Source: Achromobacter sp. MYb9 (GTDB taxonomy: Bacteria; Pseudomonadota; Gammaproteobacteria; Burkholderiales; Burkholderiaceae_B). From it: a DNA stretch of 64,000 nucleotides. The notes below the pieces were generated by a model. That model was given only the letters and a program-made list of their open reading frames with translations. It did not search any database and had not been told where the DNA came from. The stretch is taken from contig NZ_PCOQ01000001.1 in NCBI RefSeq assembly GCF_002975275.1, positions 864,092 through 928,091 on the forward strand, given 5' to 3'. Below are positions 1 to 6,257 of this stretch, in pieces; position 1 is the stretch's first letter; each line of letters starts with the position of its first letter. The translations under genes were made by a program, and so were the position numbers.

Positions 1-606
1 GCCACGGTGGAAAATACCGTGCGCTATGCGGACTGGGCACTGGGCCGCTTCTTTGAACGCGCCAAAGCATCGCCCTATTGGGAAAATACGGTCTTCCTGG
101 TGGCCGCCGACCACGATTCCCGCGTGTTTGGCGCCAGCCTGGTGCCGGTACGCCACTTTCATATCCCCGCCGTGATCCTGGGCGCGGGCATCGAAGCGCG
201 CCGCGACGACCGCCTGATCAGCCAGATCGACCTGCCGCCGACCCTGCTGTCACTGATTGGCGTGGATACCGAACACCCGATGATCGGCCACGATCTGACG
301 CGCAGCACGCCGGGCCGCGCCATCATGCAGTACGACAGCACCTACGGCTATCTGAAGGAAAACGATCTGCTGGTGCTGGCGCCCAACAAGACGCCCCTGC
401 AATACCGCTACACCGCCCCGGAAGACTACGCGCCCGTGGCGTTGAACCCCGAGCTGGCGACCGAGGCGCTGGCGCACGCGCTTTGGCCCAGCTGGGCATA
501 CCGCGAAGGCCGCTACAGCTTGCCGGGCATTGTGCCCGAGCAGGCCGCCGCGCCCACCACTACACCGACCGCCGGACCGCCGGCCGCCGGAACGCCGGCC
601 GCTTGA
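1..606 (+). CDS. LtaS/OpgB-type sulfatase-family phosphotransferase, C-terminal part
   Basis: This is the 3' end of a gene that begins before the window; the frame is open at base 1. The residues belong to the alkaline-phosphatase/sulfatase fold. A metal-site motif AADHDSR is followed by a conserved His in PVRHFHIP, then QIDLPPTLLSLIG and a GHDL motif, as in LTA-synthase-like and phosphoglycerol-transferase proteins. These are usually membrane-anchored enzymes with a periplasmic catalytic domain, but the membrane part is not in view. The last ~20 residues are a Pro/Ala/Thr-rich tail. The final 47 bases overlap the end of the convergent tag gene. The family is fairly sure; the substrate is unknown. 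Confidence 0.8.
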   Translation, partial: ATVENTVRYADWALGRFFERAKASPYWENTVFLVAADHDSRVFGASLVPVRHFHIPAVILGAGIEARRDDRLISQIDLPPTLLSLIGVDTEHPMIGHDLTRSTPGRAIMQYDSTYGYLKENDLLVLAPNKTPLQYRYTAPEDYAPVALNPELATEALAHALWPSWAYREGRYSLPGIVPEQAAAPTTTPTAGPPAAGTPAA

Positions 607-1195
607 AGTCCCGCCGCGCGTTTTCGCTAAGCGCGTGGCAATGGCACCCCGGGTTGTGATCGTTCACCATGCCCACCGACTGCATGAATGCGTAGACGGT
701 GGTGGGCCCCACGAACTTCCAGCCCAGTTTCTTCAGCGCCTTGGACAAGGCGACGGATTGCTCGGACGTTGAAGCGCCCAACGTCGAGGCGGCGCCGGCT
801 GGGGCTTCGAAGCGCCAGAAGAACGCCGCCAGCGAGCCTTCTTTTTCAATCATTTCCAGGGCGCGGGCCGCGTTGTTGACCACGGCTTCGATCTTGCCGC
901 GATGCCGGACGATGCCCGCATCGGCCAGCAAAGCCAGCACTTGGGGTTCGCCAAACCGCGCCACCTTGGCAGGGTCGAAATCGGCGAAGCCGCGCCGGAA
1001 TGCCGGACGCTTGTTTAGGATGGTGCGCCAGCTAAGGCCCGACTGGAATCCTTCCAGGGAAAGCTGTTCGAACAAGGCGCGGTCATCGCCTTGCGGACGC
1101 CCCCATTCGTGGTCGTGATAAGCCATGTATTCGGCGGATGTATCCACCCAGCCACAACGGGCAAGGCCGTCGGGGAAATCGGTTTTAGCGTTCAA
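560..1195 (-). CDS. tag: DNA-3-methyladenine glycosylase I
   Basis: Tag excises 3-methyladenine from alkylated DNA, starting base-excision repair in the cytoplasm. The 211-residue product has the family's N-terminal RCGW (Cys14) and the YHDHEWG stretch, and near the C-terminus VNDHNPGCHCH. Together these supply the Cys/His ligands of the structural zinc known in E. coli Tag. The core SGLSWRTILNKRPAFR is also characteristic. The last ~18 residues are an Arg/Pro-rich tail encoded antisense to the neighbouring sulfatase tail; the family normally ends soon after the CHCH motif, so this tail may be a neutral extension. It is convergent with the gene on its left. Confidence 0.93.
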   Translation of the reverse strand: MNAKTDFPDGLARCGWVDTSAEYMAYHDHEWGRPQGDDRALFEQLSLEGFQSGLSWRTILNKRPAFRRGFADFDPAKVARFGEPQVLALLADAGIVRHRGKIEAVVNNAARALEMIEKEGSLAAFFWRFEAPAGAASTLGASTSEQSVALSKALKKLGWKFVGPTTVYAFMQSVGMVNDHNPGCHCHALSENARRDFKRPAFRRPAVRRSV

Positions 1196-1344
1196 GGCGT
1201 TGCTCCAGGCGGCAGTCAGGCCACCGATGCTACCCCAGCAACGTCCCCGAAAAAAGTCGTAGCGGCCGCAGTCCGAATCCCGCTACTATTTGCGCCCTGA
1301 TCCCGCGCCGGCCGCGGCCTGGACAGGCTTTCGAATTGCTCCCC

Positions 1345-1806
1345 ATGTCCCTGCTCGAGACCGCTGTCCTGACGTTCGTGTCCCCCGCCGTGCTGGCCGG
1401 TGACCATCCCGACGCAAACCCCTGCCTTGATTGCGGCGCCTGCTGCTCGCACTTCAGGGTGTCGTTCTATTGCGGGGAACTGGCCGGCGAGAACGGCGGC
1501 CACGTCCCCGTGGAACTGGTCACCAAGATGAGTCCGCTGCGCGCCTGCATGAAGGGCACGGAGATGGGCGGCGGCCGCTGCATATCGCTGCGCGGCGAAC
1601 TCGGCCAGCCCGGCATCCACTGCGCCATCTACGAGAACCGCCCCACGCCCTGCCGGGAATTCGACATCTGGATGCCGGACGGCTCGCCCAACCCTGATTG
1701 CCAGCGCCTGCGCATCGGGCTGGGCTTGCCGCCGGTGCCGCCGCGCCCGGATGCGGAAAACGATCCGCAAGGCCCGCTGCTTCCGGACCAACCCGCCGCG
1801 GCCTGA
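1345..1806 (+). CDS. YkgJ-family cysteine-cluster protein
   Basis: This small cytoplasmic protein of about 153 residues carries the cysteine pattern of the YkgJ/UPF0153 family. An N-terminal CLDCGACC is followed by further Cys residues in FYCGEL, RACMKG, GRCIS, HCAIYENRP and PCREF. The ligands probably bind zinc or an Fe-S cluster; the biochemical role of the family is not established. I chose ATG at 1345 over an in-frame TTG at 1336 because it is the conventional codon; no strong ribosome site decides between them. The 3' 178 bases overlap the convergent alpha/beta hydrolase frame. Confidence 0.8.
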   Translation: MSLLETAVLTFVSPAVLAGDHPDANPCLDCGACCSHFRVSFYCGELAGENGGHVPVELVTKMSPLRACMKGTEMGGGRCISLRGELGQPGIHCAIYENRPTPCREFDIWMPDGSPNPDCQRLRIGLGLPPVPPRPDAENDPQGPLLPDQPAAA

Positions 1807-2630
1807 TCCGGCGCGCTGGCCATCGCCGGCCGCTTGCGTACCCGCACCAGCTCGGGATCCTTGCCCAGAAAGGCCAGCACGTCGCGCATGACGCGGTCGC
1901 GCTCATGGTCCACGCAGATCATGTGATAGCTGTCTTGCAGCATCACTACCGTTGCGCCGGGAATACGCGAACCCAGGAAGCGCGCCGACCGCGGACTGGT
2001 CAGCTCGTCTTCTTCGGCGTGCATGATCAGCGTCGGGCAATCCAGTTGCCACAGCCCTTGCTGCACCATGCCGCGCAGGCGGTCCACCTGCCGCACGCAA
2101 GCCAGCGGCACCCACTGGTAATGGAACCCGTCGCCGCGCGCAAAACCCGCTTTGATGAAGGCGCGCACCAGCTCGCTTTTCACGCCGTAAGGGTCTTCTT
2201 CCTGAACCCGGATCCGCCGCGGCACCCCCGGCACGTAATACAGCAGATACCGCAGGCCGCGATACCACGGCGTGCTCCAGCCATCCAGGAACACGGGCGC
2301 CGACAGCGCCACCAGCGCGCCGCGCGTGTGCGATTCACGCTTGCAGAGTTCCACGGCCAGCAACGCCCCCAGGCACATGCCGATCACATGGACCACCTCG
2401 TACCGCGCGCACAGCTCCCGATAACGCCGCGTCACCACGTCCATCCAGTCTTCCACACGCACGTCCAGCAGGTCTTCCGGTTGGCCGGCGTGGCCGGGCA
2501 ACGTCACGCCGTGCGTCTCCACGCCGGCGCGCGCCAGCACCTTATGCAGCCCGCCCATATCGAATTCCGTACCGCCTAACCCATGGATAAGCAACGCGCC
2601 GGTGCGCCGCGGCTTCGAAAGGTCATTCAT
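1629..2630 (-). CDS. alpha/beta hydrolase with Cys nucleophile (carboxylesterase/dienelactone-hydrolase-like)
   Basis: The fold is shown by LLIHGLGGTEFD near the N-terminus (oxyanion loop), a nucleophile elbow G-M-C-L-G with Cys86 where most relatives have Ser, an acid-loop HAEEDELTSP and a terminal DSYHMICVD carrying the catalytic His. Est30-type carboxylesterases have this layout at about 250 residues. Here the frame continues about 80 residues beyond the last conserved block as a Gly/Ser/Arg-rich tail antisense to the YkgJ gene. ATG 2630 is preferred over 2648 because GAGG lies a short spacing upstream. Substrate unknown. The Cys nucleophile recalls dienelactone hydrolases, but the active site was read by eye only. 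Confidence 0.82.
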   Translation of the reverse strand: MNDLSKPRRTGALLIHGLGGTEFDMGGLHKVLARAGVETHGVTLPGHAGQPEDLLDVRVEDWMDVVTRRYRELCARYEVVHVIGMCLGALLAVELCKRESHTRGALVALSAPVFLDGWSTPWYRGLRYLLYYVPGVPRRIRVQEEDPYGVKSELVRAFIKAGFARGDGFHYQWVPLACVRQVDRLRGMVQQGLWQLDCPTLIMHAEEDELTSPRSARFLGSRIPGATVVMLQDSYHMICVDHERDRVMRDVLAFLGKDPELVRVRKRPAMASAPDQAAAGWSGSSGPCGSFSASGRGGTGGKPSPMRRRWQSGLGEPSGIQMSNSRQGVGRFS

Positions 2631-2770
2631 TTCCCACCTCAAGAACATCTCGGGTGGACGAACGAACTCTTACCCACCCCGTGCCGCCATACTAGGGACA
2701 GGGCGCAAATGAAGATCCGCAAAAATGTCGGAGAAACGTGAAGATGCGTAAAGGCGGCACGGCCGCGCGG

Positions 2771-3547
2771 CTAGCGGTCCGCTAGGTAGCGGGTCGGCGT
2801 CATGCCGAAAGCGCTGCGGAAGCTGCCGATGAAGGCGCTGGTGCTTTCGTAACCCACCGACAGCGCGGCCTCGGTAACGGAGCCACCGCGGCTCAGCATC
2901 TCCAGGGCGCGCAGCAATCGCGCCTGCTGCCGCCATTGGCCCAGCGTCACTCCGGTTTCTTGCCGGAACCGGCGCATCAACGTCCGCGACGACATGTTCA
3001 ATCGCTGCGCCCATTCGTCGATGCCCGCGGTATCGTCCGGCGTGTCCAGCAAGGTATTGGCCAGGTCCTGCAAGCGCGGATCGTCGGGCATGGGCAACAG
3101 CTGGGGCGCATGCTCGCGCTGCGCCAGCTCTTGCAGCAACACGTCGAACAACTGCTGCTGGTAAGCGCCCGAGACCGCGCCGTCCTGGTTGCTGGTGAAA
3201 CGGTCGATCAGCGCTTCGATCAGTTTGGACGACGGCCAGGAACGGCAGTGTGGCGGCAGTCGGTCGCAGACGTCGCGCCGCACATACAGGAATGAGCCTC
3301 GCGCATTGCCAAACCAACGCGCGCCATGCGGCGTGCCCGGCGGGATCCAGCCCAGGCTGCCCGGCATCACCGTCCAGACCTCGGCCCCGGCCTGCACCAA
3401 CACCAGCCCTTCGTGCACCAGCACCAGCATGCCCTCGTCATGGACGTGCGAGGGCACCGCAATGCCTTTGGTTTCGCGGCGGCCTTGCACGCGGAACGGG
3501 GTCAGCAGCACGTCGGGAAGCGGGTCGGCGATAGCCACATGAAGCAT
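2771..3547 (-). CDS. AraC-family transcriptional regulator with cupin sensor domain
   Basis: The 258-residue protein has an N-terminal cupin-like domain (roughly residues 20-95, with SHVHDEGMLVLV and the WIPPGTPHGARW turn). A C-terminal double helix-turn-helix domain follows (about 155-255, with NMSSRTLMRRFRQETG and the conserved VGYESTSAFIGSFRSAFGMTP). The cupin probably senses a small ligand. It faces away from the fur-like gene across a 108-base gap that holds a Fur-box match, so either gene could be iron-controlled. The target is unknown. Confidence 0.9.
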   Translation of the reverse strand: MLHVAIADPLPDVLLTPFRVQGRRETKGIAVPSHVHDEGMLVLVHEGLVLVQAGAEVWTVMPGSLGWIPPGTPHGARWFGNARGSFLYVRRDVCDRLPPHCRSWPSSKLIEALIDRFTSNQDGAVSGAYQQQLFDVLLQELAQREHAPQLLPMPDDPRLQDLANTLLDTPDDTAGIDEWAQRLNMSSRTLMRRFRQETGVTLGQWRQQARLLRALEMLSRGGSVTEAALSVGYESTSAFIGSFRSAFGMTPTRYLADR

Positions 3548-3599
3548 GGTTGGCAGGTTTGAGCTACAGGTTGACGGGTTCCCGTTAGCGGGTTCAGTT

Positions 3600-3618
3600 G
3601 AAAATGTACATCATTCTC
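3600..3618 (+). promoter_or_regulatory. candidate Fur box
   Basis: The 19 bases starting GAAAATGTAC match 14 of 19 positions of the classical E. coli Fur consensus (GATAATGATAATCATTATC). The site lies 38 bases before the fur-like gene and 53 bases before the divergent AraC gene. This suggests autoregulation of the fur-like operon, iron control of the AraC gene, or both. The match is from reading the sequence; binding is inferred. Confidence 0.55.
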
Positions 3619-3655
3619 ATCAGTCGGGCATCAGCCCCCCGAACGGAGAAACCAC

Positions 3656-4096
3656 ATGGACACCACGCGGCTGCGCGACGCCGGCATCAAAGCCACCTTC
3701 CCCCGTCTGAAGATCCTGGACATCTTCTATCAACACGCCAATCAGCACATGAGCGCGGCAGACGTCTACCGCAGCCTCATCTCGGACCGGAGCAGCATCG
3801 GCCTGGCGACGGTTTATCGCGTGATTACGCAACTTGAGGACGCCGGGCTACTCAAACGTACTCAGCTCGATGCGCACATCACCGTATTCGAGCTCAACGA
3901 CAAAGGGCACCACGACCATATGGTCTGCACGCATTGCGGGCAGATCCTGGAATCCAGCGATCCCGCCATGGCGCAATTGGTCAGGAAGATCGCCAAGCGC
4001 AGCGGCTTCACGCTGGATTCCTACAGCCTGGTGCTCTACGGCGGCTGCGGCTGCAAGCCCGGCGCGCCCGCTCAACCCCACGGAGAATTCGAATGA
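3656..4096 (+). CDS. fur: Fur-family metalloregulator
   Basis: This metal-responsive repressor has 146 residues, the usual Fur size. The winged helix occupies roughly residues 10-85 (PRLKILDIF, SAADVYRSLI, IGLATVYRVITQLEDAGLL). The metal-binding segment GHHDHMVCTHCGQILE gives the regulatory His ligands and the first CxxC; a second Cys pair, GCGCK, lies near the C-terminus (structural zinc). It could be the main Fur or a paralogue: the partner gene, the C-terminal GGCGCK ending and the AraC neighbour are not the usual fur surroundings. The stop codon overlaps the next gene by four bases (ATGA), so the two form an operon. A Fur-box match lies upstream. Confidence 0.88.
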   Translation: MDTTRLRDAGIKATFPRLKILDIFYQHANQHMSAADVYRSLISDRSSIGLATVYRVITQLEDAGLLKRTQLDAHITVFELNDKGHHDHMVCTHCGQILESSDPAMAQLVRKIAKRSGFTLDSYSLVLYGGCGCKPGAPAQPHGEFE

Positions 4097-4512
4097 ACCG
4101 CGATCAATTTTTCTTCCACGACCTATCCCAGTTCCCCATCGTCACCGCCAAGCACGGCGGTGCGCCCAAAGGCTATTCGGCAAGCTGGATCCGCGAAATG
4201 GAACTGCTGGTGAATAACCCCCAGACCTTCGTCATGGTCGTGCCCGACATGCGCCACGAAGCCGGCCACGACGACCGCAAGGCCATGATCGAATGGCAGA
4301 CGACCAACATGCCGCGGCTGAAGGCGCGCTGCCGGGCCTTTATCGCCGTCGAACGCGACACGGATGCGCTGGACAAGGTCCGCAAACAGGGCGAAAAAAT
4401 GGCCCGCGCGTTCGGCATGCCGTTCCTGGCGGTAGCCACCCCCGGCGAAGCGATGCAATGCGCGCGCGAACTGCTGGGCCATAGCGGACCAAGCGGTTTC
4501 GTCGTCGACTAG
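4093..4512 (+). CDS. unrecognised protein co-transcribed with the Fur-family gene
   Basis: I do not recognise this 139-residue protein. It has no signal peptide or membrane segment and looks cytoplasmic, with mixed alpha/beta character. Visible features are an N-terminal FFFHDLSQFPIVTAKHGGAP, a charged centre rich in His, Asp and Arg (PDMRHEAGHDDRKAMIEW), and a C-terminal helix-rich part with AFGMPFLAVATPGEAMQCA. Translation is coupled to the fur-like gene by a four-base ATGA overlap, and the pair sits behind a Fur-box match. A role in metal homeostasis is plausible from context alone. Confidence 0.75.
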   Translation: MNRDQFFFHDLSQFPIVTAKHGGAPKGYSASWIREMELLVNNPQTFVMVVPDMRHEAGHDDRKAMIEWQTTNMPRLKARCRAFIAVERDTDALDKVRKQGEKMARAFGMPFLAVATPGEAMQCARELLGHSGPSGFVVD

Positions 4513-4657
4513 GCCGCCTCCGCCTAAAGGTGCCTCGGACACCTGAAGGACTAGGGCTTTCCGCCAGCTTAAGAGTTGGCCTATGTGGCCGTTGTCTATG
4601 GGTAAGGTGCCTTTCCGCAGGCGCCGTCCGCCAACCCGACGATGAGCCGCCCTACGC

Positions 4658-4945
4658 ATGAACCGCACACTCGCCTGTATCTTTTGCCGTTCGACATTGA
4701 CCCAAGGCGCGCCGCTGCTTGAAAAGAACGGCGCCGCCATCTGCAAGCCCTGCGTTGATCAGTTTGCCGAACTGTTCGCGGAACGGGCCTGGCTCATGGC
4801 GGCGACCTTGCAGGAACAGTTGGACGTGCTGCTGGAAGAAAGTCGGCGCGCGCTGGCGCAAAGCGAATCCCTGTCCGAACGCGCCCGTAGTTGCGGGCTG
4901 AGCCTGCACGACCTGTCGGGCACGGCAACGCGCACGTTGTCTTGA
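4658..4945 (+). CDS. small protein with ClpX-type C4 zinc finger
   Basis: A 95-residue protein whose first ~40 residues contain CIFC and, 19 residues later, CKPC followed by VDQFAEL. That spacing and the hydrophobic residues between resemble the N-terminal C4 zinc-binding domain of ClpX, which dimerises and binds adaptors and substrates. The rest is a Leu/Glu/Arg-rich helix (AATLQEQLDVLLEESRRAL) likely to form a coiled coil, with no ATPase domain. It stands alone, 145 bases after the fur operon. The ClpX likeness is a pattern match by eye, so the function is open. Confidence 0.7.
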   Translation: MNRTLACIFCRSTLTQGAPLLEKNGAAICKPCVDQFAELFAERAWLMAATLQEQLDVLLEESRRALAQSESLSERARSCGLSLHDLSGTATRTLS

Positions 4946-5057
4946 GGACCATCCGGCGCCGCATCACTCGGAAATTCCCTACAGGCCTTGCCGTAACGCC
5001 CTGCATCCCGGAAGCAAAGATCCGCATATTCTGTTGCTTTTTTGGGCGGAGCCATTA

Positions 5058-5873
5058 ATGTTCAAGCGTTTACATATATACAAGATCACCTTTCTTATTT
5101 TCCTGCTGTCGCTATCAAATCTCTCGTACGCGATCGCAATAACATCGACGAAAAGCGAATATGTGCCCGAAGGGATCATGTTTTACTTCACCGTGTCCGA
5201 CTGGGACAGTGGCGGAGATAAGCTCTGCGACGACATGAGCGCCGTATATTGCTCCATACAGCTCTACGGAGCACAAGCTCCCGGAGAGTCTGCATGGATG
5301 ATAGGCAGCAATCACTACTGGCGTGTCAAGCCGTCTAGAACGATGGCAGGCGTGCTTGCTCAAATGGCCGGGTTTTCCATCCCTTTCCATGGCACATTAT
5401 TAGTTCGTAAAAACCAACGCATATCCGATAGTTTCTGCATTACGTTTGCCGCCGGGTACGCTTGGTCAGGCGTCGGCGGCGCGATATCGCCTATAGGTCC
5501 ATGCGCCAAAGTGACGATGCCGGCATTGCAATGCGACATACAAGGCAATACCACTATCAACCATCGCGAGATTTTCAGTGATGCGATTGACGGCAATGAA
5601 GCGGAAACCCAGCTGCAATTGACTTGCACGGGAGCAACCAGCGTCACCGCGACCACCGACGCCGACGATGCGCTAGGCGTCAGGCTGCGGGCTGGCGAAG
5701 GCTTGTATTCCAACCTGACGATCGACGGAAAAAAGACCTCGAGCGGCGTGTTGATCAAGGTCGACAACGGCCTGCCTACCCGCATCTCCTTGAAGTCGAC
5801 GCTGGTCACCAAGGGCATCGTCAAGCCGGGTGAATTTTCCGGATCTACCGTATTGACGATCTCCCCCCCTTGA
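5058..5873 (+). CDS. orphan fimbrial-type adhesin (MrpH-like)
   Basis: A secreted protein of 271 residues with a clear Sec signal peptide (basic start, then a Leu/Ile/Phe-rich core ending LSNLSYA). The C-terminal ~110 residues look like a fimbrial pilin domain: paired cysteines (LQCDIQG and LTCTGA), alternating hydrophobic strands, and a terminal strand. The N-terminal half with further Cys residues would be a receptor-binding lectin-type domain, as in two-domain tip adhesins such as MrpH. ATG 5058 has GGCGGA just upstream and is preferred over TTG 5034. No chaperone, usher or major pilin lies in the window. Codon use is clearly more A/T-rich than in the neighbours, suggesting transfer. Confidence 0.6.
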   Translation: MFKRLHIYKITFLIFLLSLSNLSYAIAITSTKSEYVPEGIMFYFTVSDWDSGGDKLCDDMSAVYCSIQLYGAQAPGESAWMIGSNHYWRVKPSRTMAGVLAQMAGFSIPFHGTLLVRKNQRISDSFCITFAAGYAWSGVGGAISPIGPCAKVTMPALQCDIQGNTTINHREIFSDAIDGNEAETQLQLTCTGATSVTATTDADDALGVRLRAGEGLYSNLTIDGKKTSSGVLIKVDNGLPTRISLKSTLVTKGIVKPGEFSGSTVLTISPP

Positions 5874-5917
5874 CCGCGCATTGCCCAAGCTTGACGCCCG
5901 CCCGGAATCAAGAAAAC

Positions 5918-5944
5918 GTCGCTAGCAATAGCGGCTTTTTTTTT
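5918..5944 (+). terminator. Rho-independent terminator of the adhesin gene
   Basis: A seven-pair stem around a GCAA loop (GTCGCTA/TAGCGGC, one G-U pair) is followed directly by nine T on the plus strand. It lies 45 bases after the adhesin stop. Its core is repeated almost exactly at 11162-11184. Confidence 0.8.
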
Positions 5945-6257
5945 AGCCTTCCGCCCTATTCCGCGAACCCGCGAACATTATTTAATGTATCAATTCGCGC
6001 CATTTCTATAATTCAGATGGTATCCATCAGCACGGAAACAAAATACCGGATGGTATCCATTTTGCAGGGTCATATCACTTGGATGGTATCCCTTTATTAA
6101 TTCTTGGTATTGCAAAAAAACTGGTTTACATTGCGTCCTTTTTTTTCGACGGCTGATTACGTTCATGCAGGTTGGCCTGTTACGTAGCCATACTTTTGCA
6201 GCAAATCAGCAATGTTTCGACATCGAATTATTAATCGAAATATAAAGGACCCACGTT
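5945..6257. promoter_or_regulatory. A/T-rich leader upstream of the autotransporter
   Basis: No convincing gene lies here. The stretch is strikingly A/T-rich for this chromosome, with several T and A runs, and holds the three direct repeats described separately. It most likely contains the autotransporter promoter and its control sites. AAAGGA at 6244-6249 is the ribosome site of the autotransporter. I could not assign a single confident -35/-10 pair. Confidence 0.5.
6015..6093 (+). repeat. three GATGGTATCC direct repeats at exact 33-bp spacing
   Basis: GATGGTATCC occurs at 6016, 6049 and 6082, so each copy starts exactly 33 bases after the last. The second and third copies extend to GGATGGTATCC, a small inverted repeat (GGAT-N3-ATCC); the first has A for the leading G. 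The sequences between the copies are not conserved. The spacing, about three helical turns, would place bound proteins on one face of the DNA. The array ends about 165 bases before the autotransporter start. Confidence 0.75.

Noticed and set aside
6015..6093. CRISPR-like array
   Set aside because: Only three 10-11-base repeats, 23-base unrelated gaps, no cas genes; too short for CRISPR repeats.
5870..6100. Small frame of 76 codons over the three repeats
   Set aside because: No ribosome site; its repeated Met-Val-Ser peptides only reflect the DNA repeats, which look regulatory.
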